A stretch of DNA of 64,000 bases from Marinobacter sediminum (GCF_016820575.1 NZ_JAEMQH010000001.1:124001-188000), one strand, 5' to 3'. Shown: positions 47,536-57,423, numbered from the stretch's first letter. Numbers and translations are program-made. The notes: generated by a model from the sequence alone, not told the origin.

Positions 47536-48078
47536 ATGGCGCTCAAAGCAACTATCCACAAAGCCACATTGAACATCGCCGACATGGACCGGCACTACTA
47601 CGCCGACCATCACCTGACAGTTGCCCAACACCCTTCCGAAAACAACGAGCGGATGATGATCCGGCTGCTGGCATTCGCCCTGAATGCCAGCGAACATCTG
47701 GAATTCACCAAGGGCCTGAGCACCGACGATGAACCGGAGTTGTGGCAGAAGAGCCTGAGCGATGAGATCGAACTGTGGATTGAACTGGGATTGCCCGAGG
47801 AAGGTCGACTGCGAAAGGCCTGCAACCGGGCCCGGCAGGTCATTCTGTACGCTTACGGCGGCCGTGCGGTGCCGCTGTGGTGGGAAAAAAATCACAACAA
47901 GCTGAGCCGGTTTAACAACCTGAGCCTTGTTTATTTGCCTCAAGAGGCTACGGAGGCATTGGCGAAACTGTCGAAGCGCAGCATGAGCTTTCAGATCACC
48001 ATTCAGGATGGGGAGGTCTCCGTCAGCAATGACGAGGCCCTGGTGAATGTGACCCCGGAGCCTATGGCCCTCAACTGA
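47536..48078 (+). CDS. yaeQ: YaeQ family protein
   Basis: A 180-residue YaeQ protein (PD-(D/E)XK nuclease-like fold, role unknown). The family start ALKATIHKATLNIADMDRHYY and the blocks RMMIRLLAFALNA, ELWIELGLPEEGRLRKAC and VILYAYGG are seen. E. coli YaeQ is 181 residues. It stands alone, followed by tRNA-Arg. Confidence 0.93.
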   Translation: MALKATIHKATLNIADMDRHYYADHHLTVAQHPSENNERMMIRLLAFALNASEHLEFTKGLSTDDEPELWQKSLSDEIELWIELGLPEEGRLRKACNRARQVILYAYGGRAVPLWWEKNHNKLSRFNNLSLVYLPQEATEALAKLSKRSMSFQITIQDGEVSVSNDEALVNVTPEPMALN

Positions 48079-48175
48079 AACGTGATGTTTAGATGTCGGA
48101 ATGGGGCTGGACAGAGTCTCCCTGCGCACGTAAGATTGCGCACTCGAAATTAACGCACTGCCGTTAGCTTTCGTT

Positions 48176-48252
<77 letters not shown>

Positions 48253-48259
48253 TTATTTC

Positions 48260-48289
48260 AAAGGCCTGCGTGAAAACGCAGGCCTTTTT
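48260..48289 (+). terminator. Terminator after tRNA-Arg
   Basis: The stem aaaggcctgcg / cgcaggccttt with a 6-base loop (tgaaaa) is followed by T residues. It may also catch transcription from the convergent chemotaxis-receptor gene. Confidence 0.88.
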
Positions 48290-48322
48290 CATTGGCTTCC
48301 GCCACATCGCGTCCATCGATTC

Positions 48323-49960
48323 TCAAACCTTGAATTTTCCGGTTTGGTTCTCAAGTTCTCGTGCATACCCCTCCAACGAGTTACTGATATCATCGATTGC
48401 CCTGGAGCGATCCGCACTTTCTTCGGCCAGATCATTAATCTGCGTTATGTTCTGATTGATCTCTTCAACTACCTGGGTCTGTTCCTCTGTTGCCGATGCC
48501 ACACTGGCGTTCAGGTCCGCAATGTTCATCATCGCCTGGAGGATTGCCTGGATCTCAGTTTCAGCGCTCAAGGCCAGCTCTTCAGTTTTTGAGGCCTGTT
48601 CGCTTCCGGTTTCCATCACGGACACGATCTCTGAGACACCTGTTTGCAATGCGGTGATCATCTTTTGGATGTCTTCGGTTGAGGTCTGAGTGCGCTGAGC
48701 CAGAGTCCGGACTTCATCGGCGACGACAGCGAAGCCCCGTCCCTGCTCCCCCGCCCTGGCCGCTTCAATTGCGGCATTCAAGGCCAGAAGGTTGGTCTGC
48801 TCGGCAACTCCCCGAATGACATCGAGTACAGAAGTAATGTTGTTGGAGTCCTCAGACAGCTGACGGATTACCTCTACCGCTTTCGAGATCTGCGCCGACA
48901 GTTGCTGGACCTGCTCGGAAGACTGACGAATAATTCGCCCTCCATTCTGACCTTTTTCCTCAGCGTCACGGGTAAGTTCGGAAGCCCTGGAGGCATTGCC
49001 AGCAACCTCCCCAATGGCGCTTTGCATTTCGTTGATGGCGGTTGCCACCATGGAAATGGAGTCGGTCTGGCGAGCCACACCATCGCTGTTTTCAGCGGCG
49101 GTTCGCGACAGATCAGTTGCCCCACCTGCAAGCTCGGTGGTCAGCTTCTGTGTAGATGCAATCATTGACTGCAGATTCTCCAGCACCTGATTGAAACTCT
49201 GCGCCAGCTTCCCCAGGTCGTCTTCTTGCTCAACGGCTACACGCTGAGTGAGATCTCCTTCGCCTTGGGCGATGTTATCCAACTGACCGCGAATGTCGGC
49301 TATCGCACTGATAATCAGCCTGAGGAAAAACACGAAAAATCCGGTGCTCAAAAGCAGCGTGACCCCTGTCACTGAAATGATGACGATGGAGCTTGACTGA
49401 CCTTCCTCAGAGGTGGACTTTGCCTGGGCGTGAGCTTGCTGGTCAGCGTGGGCACCCACTTCGTCGAAATAATTTCGCAGGTTCTCAAAGAGCTCTTTGG
49501 CTTCTGAAGTGGCGATTTCCTGAGCCGCTGAAACATTGCCGTTGCGAGCTTGTTCGAACACCCTATCCGCCGAAGCCTTCCAGTCGTTGAACGCCGATTC
49601 AAAGCCCTCAGCAATGTCAGACACATTTGTGCCCTGGAGCCGGCTCACGGCCTGATTAAAACGATCATAGGCCTGCTGGGCGTTCTCTTCATAGCTGGCC
49701 CTATACCCTTCGGCCTCATCGCCATAACCAAAAACGCCGACGTAATCCTTCTGCGCCACCAGCGCCTGATATAAGTCACGGTCGCCATTCAAAACCTCAC
49801 TGACCGCCGGCAGGTACACCTCAGCTACCTGATCGGTATCGGATACAAGGTTGCGGACGGTATTGACTGCAAAAAACACAATCACGATCAACGCCAACGC
49901 CGTAATCAGGAATGGCAGCGCCACTTTTACACGGAATCCAAACCGATTTGCCAAGTTCAT
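48323..49960 (-). CDS. Methyl-accepting chemotaxis protein
   Basis: A 545-residue transmembrane receptor. TM1 is at about residues 12-34. A helical-bundle ligand domain of about 155 residues follows ([19 protein letters not shown] suggests an HBM or 4HB type). TM2 is near 190-215, then a HAMP domain ([20 protein letters not shown]) and a signalling domain with the exact hairpin tip [20 protein letters not shown]. There is no C-terminal pentapeptide for CheR. Ligand unknown. The gene stands alone between tRNA-Arg and the duplicated tRNA end. Confidence 0.94.
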   Translation of the reverse strand: MNLANRFGFRVKVALPFLITALALIVIVFFAVNTVRNLVSDTDQVAEVYLPAVSEVLNGDRDLYQALVAQKDYVGVFGYGDEAEGYRASYEENAQQAYDRFNQAVSRLQGTNVSDIAEGFESAFNDWKASADRVFEQARNGNVSAAQEIATSEAKELFENLRNYFDEVGAHADQQAHAQAKSTSEEGQSSSIVIISVTGVTLLLSTGFFVFFLRLIISAIADIRGQLDNIAQGEGDLTQRVAVEQEDDLGKLAQSFNQVLENLQSMIASTQKLTTELAGGATDLSRTAAENSDGVARQTDSISMVATAINEMQSAIGEVAGNASRASELTRDAEEKGQNGGRIIRQSSEQVQQLSAQISKAVEVIRQLSEDSNNITSVLDVIRGVAEQTNLLALNAAIEAARAGEQGRGFAVVADEVRTLAQRTQTSTEDIQKMITALQTGVSEIVSVMETGSEQASKTEELALSAETEIQAILQAMMNIADLNASVASATEEQTQVVEEINQNITQINDLAEESADRSRAIDDISNSLEGYARELENQTGKFKV

Positions 49961-50072
49961 TCGACGCCTCCCGACACCTCGCAGTTGATCTAAGTCTAGC
50001 GGCCTGTTCTGAACATTCTTGAGTTAAATATGTGAAGAAATCAACAAATACTTCGGGCCGACCATATCCCAC

Positions 50073-50099
50073 AAAAAAGCCCGCTTTGTGCGGGCTCTT
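50073..50099 (-). terminator. Terminator of the glutaredoxin-like gene
   Basis: On the minus strand, gagcccgc / gcgggctt around a short loop is followed by T6. It lies 36 bp after the stop of the gene at 50135. Confidence 0.85.
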
Positions 50100-50134
50100 G
50101 TGTTTCGCTGTGTCTCTGACGTCGCGGCGTTCGA

Positions 50135-50527
50135 TCAGGCCGGCTCGAATCGTTCCTGCAGCCATGCCTTGATCTCTCCGGACTCGTACAGCCAGCGTTC
50201 ACTGCCATCTTCTTGCTGAATCTTCAGGCAGGGCACTTTGATGCGGCCACCACCGGCCTCCAGCGCCGCACGATGCTGCGGGTCATGCTGGGCATTGCGG
50301 GTTTCAATGTTCAGGCCAAGCCGCGCGATTTCTTTGCGCACCTTAATGCAGAACGGGCAGGCGCTGAACTGGTAAAGAGCAAGCTGTTTGCTGGCCTCGT
50401 CGGCGGCGGCCTGCTCTTCAGCGGTGCGGGTCACGCTCTTAGGCGTGCTGAGCTTTTCGCTCAGCAGCATGAAGGGGGTCAGCACCAGGCGCAGGGTACG
50501 GAAAAAATAACGAATCAAAACTCTCAT
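50135..50527 (-). CDS. Glutaredoxin-like protein with N-terminal hydrophobic segment
   Basis: A 130-residue protein. The thioredoxin fold begins about residue 49 (LALYQFSACPFCIKVRKEI), with the redox motif CPFC; cis-Pro lies in IKVPCLKI and the fold ends YESGEIKAWLQERF. The first 25 residues are basic and hydrophobic (RYFFRTLRLVLTPFMLLSE), which could anchor it to the membrane. The family is common beside GST-type proteins in marine gammaproteobacteria. The natural partner is unknown. Confidence 0.87.
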   Translation of the reverse strand: MRVLIRYFFRTLRLVLTPFMLLSEKLSTPKSVTRTAEEQAAADEASKQLALYQFSACPFCIKVRKEIARLGLNIETRNAQHDPQHRAALEAGGGRIKVPCLKIQQEDGSERWLYESGEIKAWLQERFEPA

Positions 50528-50800
50528 GGATAAGGCTCCAGCTCCGGATTGATCGTGGCCTGCCGGTTGTCGGTATTCAGGCTTGATTTGGCTACTTAGA
50601 AGAGGAGGCTGAGGATATCATTCACGCGGTTGATTAGGTACCGACCAGGACCACAGCAGCCGTGCACAGTATCTTTTCTAAAGCAGGCGGTGCCTGCAGC
50701 TGCAACCGGCTAGTGTGTCCGATGGTAGCCAGTCTGGACCAGACCGCACTGAGCGTATTGCGCAAATCAAAACGAGTACGAAATTTGGAGAAAGAGAGGC

Positions 50801-50829
50801 CAGAGGCTCGGATCCTCTCGGGCGGGCCA
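50801..50829 (+). pseudogene. tRNA-Arg 3' fragment (T arm to CCA)
   Basis: The 33 bp at 50801-50833 match 48224-48256 (T arm, acceptor 3' strand, CCA and the next bases) at 31 positions. Both differences fall in the T loop (ttcgaat to ctcggat), destroying invariant bases. The 5' two thirds of the tRNA are missing, so it cannot be functional. It looks like one end of an old integration or duplication. Confidence 0.85.
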
Positions 50830-50838
50830 TTATGTTCA

Positions 50839-50868
50839 GAGCCTGCGCGAAAACGCCGGCTTTTTTTG
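50839..50868 (+). terminator. Duplicated tRNA terminator copy
   Basis: gagcctgcg-cgaaaa-cgccggctttttttg repeats the terminator behind tRNA-Arg (48260-48289), with a few substitutions but a longer T tract. The similarity between the two loci therefore runs well past the CCA end. Confidence 0.75.
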
Positions 50869-51185
50869 TGAGTCTGTGCCCACGGTGGCCCCTTGCACGT
50901 TGGCCCAAGTGATTCAAACAGGAAGTCTGGCCCTTGAACCGATTCCAAAAACTGGAATTAGACACTCTTCGCATTCACCTCCAACACCCGTAGATTTGGC
51001 ATCTAGTGAAACGACATCAGAGCGCCTGCTCTGCCGAGAGTTTGCCACATCTCTGGCACGAAGAAAGAATGTCAGGTGGGTAAAAAACTGTAAATTTTCG
51101 TATTTCCTGAATACGAAGAGGCAGAGCTACTTTATAGTTTTTCGACTACATAGTTCTTCGACAACCCCACGGAAAAGACCAGTCG

Positions 51186-53735
51186 ATGTTTCAGCTGAAC
51201 TTCACCAAAGAAAGCACTCCCATAGAGCTTGCTCTCACCGGCAACCACTCTTTACCACTGGTCGCTCTGTCTGTACTCATAGCGATTCTCGCAGCCTTTG
51301 CCAGCGTTAGCCATGTCGATTTGATGCGCGCGACCAAGTCTCAATCTGTAGCTCATCGCTGGCATCTAACCGGCGCTTTAGCGATGGGTATCGGTGTGTG
51401 GACTATGCACTTCGTTGGAATGGTTGCATTTCAGCTGCCAATGGACGTGTATTTTGAGCCTTTGAAGACGTCGATCTCAGTTATCCCAGCTATTTTCGCG
51501 GGTTACATTGGTCTAAGCGTACTTCGTAACATCAAGCCTAGTGGCTTCGCTATCGTTTGCGGAGGCACGCTGATGGGGGTTGGCATTGGCGTAATGCACT
51601 ATATTGGCATGGGAGGAATGCTAGTAAGCGCAGAAATGGCCTACCGCCCGGAGCTCTTTGCACTGTCCATCCTCAGCGCTGCGGTAATGGCAAGCTTAGC
51701 CCTGGCAGTTCCGCGCCTGTTAATGGTTTTGCAGTACAAGTTCGATATCCGGAATTTTCCATCCTTATTAAAGCTAGCCACTGCGTCACTGATGGGACTT
51801 GCCATATCCAGCCTGCACTACGTTGCCATGTCTGCGACTGTCTTTTTGCCCTTGGATGGGGCAATTGCTCCAAAGCCGAGTCACATCATCGATGAAACGC
51901 TCATTGCAGCCCTTGCTGTTATTGCGAGCATTTCTATTCTGGTTGTCTCGACCATCACCGTTATCCTGCGCTTTCGGATTCTCACATCGGACAGCTTGGC
52001 CGAGAAATCCGAACGCCAAGCTCGACAAATGGAGGACCGGTTCCAGAGGCTGGTGTCTCGATTGCCGGGCACGGTCTATCAGTTCCAGCTGGATCCCGAC
52101 GGCCGCATGCATATCCCCTACGCCAGTGACGCGATCGAGAGTGTTCACGGTGTAACGGCAGACGAAGTTAAGCATAACGCTGATCGTATCTTTCAGCTTG
52201 TTCATCGTGATGATCTGGAAAAGCTGACGTTGTCGATCCAGCAGTCGGCTCAAACCCTGAGTGTCTGGAAACATGAATACCGTATCTGCCTGAACGAAGG
52301 TGAGCATTGGCTGCAAGGGAACGCCATCCCAGAACGTTTGGAGGATGGGAGCGTCCTGTGGAATGGCTTCATCACTGATGTAACTGAAAAAAAACAGGCC
52401 GAAGCTCGCATCAACCAACTGGCTTTTTACGATGACCTGACAGGCTTACCCAATCGACGATTATTTGAAGACCGATTAGGGTTCGCTCTCGCAACTGCCT
52501 CCAGACATCAACAGTATGGCGCCCTGCTCTATCTGGATCTGGATGATTTTAAGAGCCTTAACGATACGTTAGGACACTCTTTTGGAGACAAGCTGCTCCG
52601 AAGTCTTGCTGACATCCTAAGTCGCAATTTTCGTGAAACAGACACCGTTGCACGGCTTGGCGGTGATGAATTTGTGATTATCGCTGGCAATCTAGGGGGA
52701 TCAGAAGAAATCGCAACCCAAAATGCAAACCGACTTGCACAAAATCTGTTAACCCTCCTTAACAAGCCTGTTGATCTAAATGGCTACGAGTATAAATGTG
52801 AGACGAGTATCGGCATTGCATTGTTCGATGGTGCGGAACAGTCCAGAGAGGAGCTGTTAAAAAGAGCAGACACGGCGATGTATGAAGCCAAATCTGTCGG
52901 CCGTAATGTCATCCGATTTCACGACCCCCACATTCAGTCCATCCTTGCCAAAAGGTTCCGGCTTGAAATTGAGCTAAGACAGGCGATGGAACGAAACGAA
53001 CTCACACTGGCTTATCAAAAACAAATCGGCCGAAATGGCAGATGTGAGGGATTAGAAGCCCTGCTGCGATGGAAGCACCCGCAACAGGGCTTTATCTCCC
53101 CTGCAAATTTCATCCCTATTGCCGAATACAACGGACTGATAATTCCTCTCGGCCAATGGGTTCTGAAAAACGCTTGCAGCCAGCTCTCGGTTTGGCAGCA
53201 AGAGCCAAAAACTCGAGATTTACACGTCTCTGTGAATGTTAGCTCAAAACAATTTCACCAGCCTGATTTCGTTGAAATTGTAATGAGAACTTTGGAGCAG
53301 GCGGGGGCGACGGCAGACGGACTATGCCTGGAGGTCACAGAATCGATAGTATTGGATGATCTCGAGGATGCACTGGTGAAAATGCAGGCCTTAAAAGCGC
53401 ACGGCATCCGAATCGCTATGGACGACTTCGGGACTGGCTACTCATCTATGGCTTACCTCTCCAGACTACCGTTCGACGAGGTCAAAATAGACAAGTCCTT
53501 CGTCCAGCAGGCAGATGAACAAACCAACGGTAACGAGTGGGTTATTATTGAGACTATTATAACGATGGCTCGTAAACTGGGAATGCGGGTCGTAGCTGAG
53601 GGCGTAGAAACGTCTCGGCAGCACGAGCTTCTTGACAAACTGGGCTGCGATTGTTTTCAAGGCTTCTATTTCAGTCACCCAGTCGATCTGCAAACTTTGA
53701 GCCGCTCACTGCTTGAAGAGGAGCCTGTAATTTAG
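51186..53735 (+). CDS. MHYT-PAS-GGDEF-EAL membrane signalling protein
   Basis: An 849-residue protein. Seven membrane helices (about residues 22-265) hold three MHYT repeats: TMHFVGM, VMHYIGM and SLHYVAM. MHYT is proposed to bind copper and sense small gases. A PAS domain (about 285-405; DRFQRLVSRLPGTVYQF) follows, then GGDEF with exact RLGGDEF and EAL with exact LEALLRW plus VNVSSKQF, LEVTES, DDFGTGYSS, KIDKSF and VVAEGVET. Both enzyme halves look intact. Codon use is more AT-rich than neighbours, suggesting later acquisition. It stands alone. Confidence 0.92.
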   Translation: MFQLNFTKESTPIELALTGNHSLPLVALSVLIAILAAFASVSHVDLMRATKSQSVAHRWHLTGALAMGIGVWTMHFVGMVAFQLPMDVYFEPLKTSISVIPAIFAGYIGLSVLRNIKPSGFAIVCGGTLMGVGIGVMHYIGMGGMLVSAEMAYRPELFALSILSAAVMASLALAVPRLLMVLQYKFDIRNFPSLLKLATASLMGLAISSLHYVAMSATVFLPLDGAIAPKPSHIIDETLIAALAVIASISILVVSTITVILRFRILTSDSLAEKSERQARQMEDRFQRLVSRLPGTVYQFQLDPDGRMHIPYASDAIESVHGVTADEVKHNADRIFQLVHRDDLEKLTLSIQQSAQTLSVWKHEYRICLNEGEHWLQGNAIPERLEDGSVLWNGFITDVTEKKQAEARINQLAFYDDLTGLPNRRLFEDRLGFALATASRHQQYGALLYLDLDDFKSLNDTLGHSFGDKLLRSLADILSRNFRETDTVARLGGDEFVIIAGNLGGSEEIATQNANRLAQNLLTLLNKPVDLNGYEYKCETSIGIALFDGAEQSREELLKRADTAMYEAKSVGRNVIRFHDPHIQSILAKRFRLEIELRQAMERNELTLAYQKQIGRNGRCEGLEALLRWKHPQQGFISPANFIPIAEYNGLIIPLGQWVLKNACSQLSVWQQEPKTRDLHVSVNVSSKQFHQPDFVEIVMRTLEQAGATADGLCLEVTESIVLDDLEDALVKMQALKAHGIRIAMDDFGTGYSSMAYLSRLPFDEVKIDKSFVQQADEQTNGNEWVIIETIITMARKLGMRVVAEGVETSRQHELLDKLGCDCFQGFYFSHPVDLQTLSRSLLEEEPVI

Positions 53736-53972
53736 TTCTCCGATTAACTCAATTTCGGCACATAGATCATGCTATGAGTTTTCGAGGTGAATCGCCACGG
53801 ATTAGCTAGGCACCCTTCAGCTTTACAAGTTACCTCGCTGACCAGCCCCTCATCCCAACGCTTTCTGTGCTCGGACGTTCATCAAGATCCCAGCGATGTT
53901 GGTAAGACGCCCTCATTTCTGGACTGCGCAAGCAGCTCTGGCTGAACCTAAATGGGGCCAGGGTCAATGTTA

Positions 53973-54600
53973 CTAACTGGAACAAACCTTCCTAGTGCGG
54001 CTCCTCGAATTCCGATCATGGACTCGTTTATCCAGAGCCTTTAACAAATCGCTAGGAATAATCTGGGATTTGAGCAACACCGACTCGACCTTGCGGGCCT
54101 CATCAGCTGTCAATTCGGTGCCAGAGAGAACCAGCACCCCCGCCTCAGGTTGCAGGGCACGTATTTCGGGCAGCAAAACCCAACCAGAGCCATCGGGCAG
54201 GCCGATATCCAGAATGATTACGTCGAAGCGCTCATGCGCAACCCGCTCTCGTGCCTTACGCACGGAGGTCTCCTGCATAAAATCAAATCGTTCGCCCGCC
54301 ATTGCACGAATGACCTGATGGACATCCGAATCATCCTCCACATGCAGCACACGCGCTTTGGAGTGCTCTGATGTGGCGAACAGCCTTTCCAGGGATTCAA
54401 GCAGTCGCCACTCGTCTATGGGCTTGGCCAACCACTCGATACCAGAAAAATCACCATTGATTGCCAGATGCCCACTGCAAGCAGCGCCGCGAGAAAAGTG
54501 GCAGACTGAGGTAATTCCCGCCCAAGGCCAGCAGCGCGAGCGCCAGGGTGGCCACGACTTTGCCTCGCGGGCTCGCTGCAGAAGTTTTTGGAACGCTCAT
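53973..54600 (-). pseudogene. Remnant of a sensor/hybrid signalling gene
   Basis: Two parts remain. At 54600 an ATG opens a 49-codon frame (54451-54600). It encodes an N-terminal cytoplasmic stretch and a membrane helix ending GGNYLSLPLF, the start of a sensor domain found in hybrid kinases and GGDEF/EAL proteins, and then runs into a stop. In another frame, 53973-54465 encodes DFSGIEWLAKPIDEWRLLESL, the end of one receiver, then a complete receiver (HVEDDSD, Asp in VIILDIGLPDG). The middle of the protein, with any kinase domain, is missing. It looks like a large internal deletion with a frame change. The receiver part could still be translated from a TTG at 54431. Confidence 0.7.
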
Positions 54601-55040
54601 GACGCATTCCCAGTACCCGTTGTTTTATCGTTAAACCAGAAACTCCCGCGCTCATTGGCCCGCCAGACCAATCGTCTCCGCGTCATTCTCGCTCGATTCG
54701 TGAGGCTCGCGAGGTCAGCTCTTCTCTCCTGCCCCGTTCTCACTTCGACTGCGCCTTGGATAGCCCAGTCCCAAAAGCTCGCCAATTCTCTGCAAAGTGT
54801 AGATCTCACAGGCAAAACTTGAAGCAACTGCCGAATCACAATCGGTAGCGCGGTCAACGTCCTCGGCTGTTCAACTGCCCCTTGTGACTCTCAGACGAAT
54901 TTATCGCAGCGTGGAGCTATACAGGCAGCACACTCTTGAGTACGCTGCGAAGCATCGTCATCAACGACACACCCACTCAAATTACAGCGCGAAGCTTTGA
55001 ACTTCCGTAGCTCGAACAGATCAGAAAACAGGATAGAAAG
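54601..55040. other. Non-coding stretch before the hybrid kinase
   Basis: About 440 bp between the decayed gene and the divergent kinase gene. A minus-strand frame (54597-54857) has no family resemblance. I see no repeat, hairpin or recognisable promoter. A site aggat lies shortly before the kinase ATG. Confidence 0.5.
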
Positions 55041-57392
55041 ATGGGCCATATTGGATTGAGCGCCTTGAGACTCCGAGCAGCACTGGTTTTCCTCCTTCTG
55101 CTTCTATCCTCTGATTTATGGGCGAACGAAAATTCAGCGGGCTTTCTCGATCTGGCGTCCCGAATTGAAGTTTTTGAAGGCGATTGGGATAACCCTACCC
55201 GTCCGGCTCAGTCCAAACAGGGCTGGACACCTATGAGCGAAACTTCGTTCAGAGCCCAGGACACGCGGCAATTCATCTGGTTGCGAACCGAGCTGACGAG
55301 CTCTGAAATCACCTCAAAACCGTTTCTCCTGCTGCACCCTTACGCCCAAAACGTACAAGTCTATGTGGATGGTGAAGCCGCTACTGCTGAGCCGGTGGCT
55401 TACTGGAGTCATCCTGAGCAAAGACCCTTGCCCCACCATTTCATCGCAATCCCCTTGGATAAGGTCACGCGGGATACCAAGGCCGGGAAGCATACGATCC
55501 ACATCAGGATCGAGCCACATATGCACATCAACACCTTTTTTTACTTGCTCGATGACCGCGAACTTGTAAAGGAGCTTACCTTTCACACAGCGTTAGCATT
55601 TGCGCTACTCGCGATCATCATCATCATGGCGATCTATAACCTTTTTCTGTATTTCAGCGTTCGGGACAGGGTCTATCTGATCTATGTGGCGGCATCTCTG
55701 GCTACTCTGGCTTACTCTTCTCTCCTGATGAACGTCCAGGTGTATTTCCTCGATGTACCAGACTTCTCCCCGAAAATAGGCTTTTTTGCCGGCTTATCAT
55801 CATTGATTCTCCATGTGCTCCTTTTTCAAAAGCTATTGGACACAAAACGGACTTATCCCCGCATCCACAAGTTTTCCTACGGGCTCACCGCCTTCGGCGT
55901 TGCCTGGCTCATTTCTGCGCCTTTGCTGACGTTTACCGTCCTGCTGATAGGGTGGATGGCCGTAGGCTACACGGTCTATCTCGGCGCACTGGTTCTCGCC
56001 ATTCCACTTGCGATAAGAGGTTATCGGCCTGCCCGATATTTCCTTGTCGGCTGGATTCCTTACCTTGCAGCTATTGTTCTAACCAGTTTTGAATACGCGT
56101 CATTGATTGAACCGACCAACTGGGCGTCTTACTTCGTCCCGGCAGCGCTTTCTTGGGAAATGGCACTTTTCTCTCTCGCTTTGGCATCTCGCATAAAAAC
56201 CCTCCGTGACGAGCGCGACACCCTCCTCGCCCACCAAATTCAGGTTAGCGAAACAGCCCGCGAAGCCCTTGAACGCAGTAACCGCATCAAGGACGACTTC
56301 CTGAATGCAGTCAGCCACGAGCTGCGAACGCCCTTGCACACCATTCAGGGCCAGCTTGATCTGCTTCAGGATGCACCCTTTAGCACAGAGCAAATCGAGG
56401 CCCTTCGTCTGATCGAACGCGCCAACCTGCGCGTTACCCGTCAAGTCGGCGGTATTCTGGATTTTGTGGATGCCCAGGGCGACAACCTGCTCACTTCTCC
56501 TCAGGTATTCGAGCCAAAGTCCCTGTTTGATCTTCTCAGCGATGAATTTAGAGAAGCGGCCATGGCAAAACCGATTGCTCTGACGTTCCGCATGAGTGAA
56601 AAGGTGCCGACCAAGATTTCCATGGATGGGCTGATGCTGGAAAAGGTGCTGTACCAGCTCATTGATAATGCAGTGAAATTCACACCCGCGGGCGGCGAGG
56701 TATTGGTTCAAGGGGACCAGCACCAAGCCGACTCTGTTTTACACATTGTGATTTCAGACACTGGCCCGGGCATCCGGGATGATCAAAGAGAGAAAGTGTT
56801 CCAGGCCTTCAGACAGGGCGAAGCCGGTCTCACCCGTCGCTATGGCGGCGTAGGCCTCGGATTGCCCCTGGCCAGTTCATTAGTCAGTGCCCTTGGCGGG
56901 CACGTAACAGTTGTGGAGTCATCAGACCAGGGGACCACACTGGAAGTCACGGTGCCTTATGGCGACGTTCACCAATCTGGTGTTGATGAGCTGAGCGTGG
57001 AATGCCATCAGCCTGCTAATGCTGTGCCGAAAGTTCTTGTGGTGGAGGACGATGCCTGCAACCAGAAGATTATTCGCAAACAGCTGGAAAGGCTGGGCGC
57101 GGTCTCAAAATGCGTCCAGAACGGTGAGGAGGCTGTAAAAGCGGCAATAAATGAGCCCTGGGACCTGATCTTGATGGACTGTCAGATGCCCATCATGGAT
57201 GGCATTGAGGCAACCAGGGAAATCCGACTCAACGCCTCCGCTAATCTGGACACCCCGATTATCGCAGTCACGGCGAATGCCAGTGAAAGCTTCCGCATCC
57301 AGTGTCTCGAGGCAGGCATGGATGATTACTACACCAAACCGCTGCGCATGGAAAATCTGAAACGGCTGGTTGCCCGGCATGCGGAGGCTTAA
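55041..57392 (+). CDS. 7TM-DISM hybrid histidine kinase
   Basis: A 783-residue hybrid kinase. Signal peptide (about 10-28), a periplasmic 7TMR-DISM extracellular domain (about 30-180; FIWLRTELTSSE, LLHPYAQNVQVYVDG), a seven-helix 7TM-DISM region (about 185-385), DHp with phospho-His in AVSHELRTPLH, HATPase with DNAVKF, DTGPGI and GVGLGLPLASSL, and a C-terminal receiver with Asp in LILMDCQMPIMDG. Such proteins often sense periplasmic carbohydrates or small ligands. It converges on a small periplasmic binding protein (31 bp apart); no output partner gene is adjacent. Confidence 0.93.
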   Translation: MGHIGLSALRLRAALVFLLLLLSSDLWANENSAGFLDLASRIEVFEGDWDNPTRPAQSKQGWTPMSETSFRAQDTRQFIWLRTELTSSEITSKPFLLLHPYAQNVQVYVDGEAATAEPVAYWSHPEQRPLPHHFIAIPLDKVTRDTKAGKHTIHIRIEPHMHINTFFYLLDDRELVKELTFHTALAFALLAIIIIMAIYNLFLYFSVRDRVYLIYVAASLATLAYSSLLMNVQVYFLDVPDFSPKIGFFAGLSSLILHVLLFQKLLDTKRTYPRIHKFSYGLTAFGVAWLISAPLLTFTVLLIGWMAVGYTVYLGALVLAIPLAIRGYRPARYFLVGWIPYLAAIVLTSFEYASLIEPTNWASYFVPAALSWEMALFSLALASRIKTLRDERDTLLAHQIQVSETAREALERSNRIKDDFLNAVSHELRTPLHTIQGQLDLLQDAPFSTEQIEALRLIERANLRVTRQVGGILDFVDAQGDNLLTSPQVFEPKSLFDLLSDEFREAAMAKPIALTFRMSEKVPTKISMDGLMLEKVLYQLIDNAVKFTPAGGEVLVQGDQHQADSVLHIVISDTGPGIRDDQREKVFQAFRQGEAGLTRRYGGVGLGLPLASSLVSALGGHVTVVESSDQGTTLEVTVPYGDVHQSGVDELSVECHQPANAVPKVLVVEDDACNQKIIRKQLERLGAVSKCVQNGEEAVKAAINEPWDLILMDCQMPIMDGIEATREIRLNASANLDTPIIAVTANASESFRIQCLEAGMDDYYTKPLRMENLKRLVARHAEA

Positions 57393-57423
57393 ATATTTAT
57401 GTCCCGCTCCCTCTCATTTTCTT

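Larger units (their letters stand above)
50528..51185. other. Gene-poor stretch holding a tRNA-Arg remnant
   Basis: About 660 bp without a credible gene. Short open frames on both strands run through the tRNA remnant and look spurious. After the remnant the base composition shifts: the last 250 bp before the MHYT gene are clearly more AT-rich than the rest of the window. No integrase fragment could be recognised. Confidence 0.6.

Noticed and set aside
47491-48129. A 212-codon minus-strand frame opposite yaeQ
   Set aside because: YaeQ on the plus strand is well supported, and the minus frame has no family resemblance.
50678-50974. Short minus-strand frame through the tRNA remnant
   Set aside because: Frames that read through tRNA ends in antisense are frequent annotation errors; no start signal or homology pattern.
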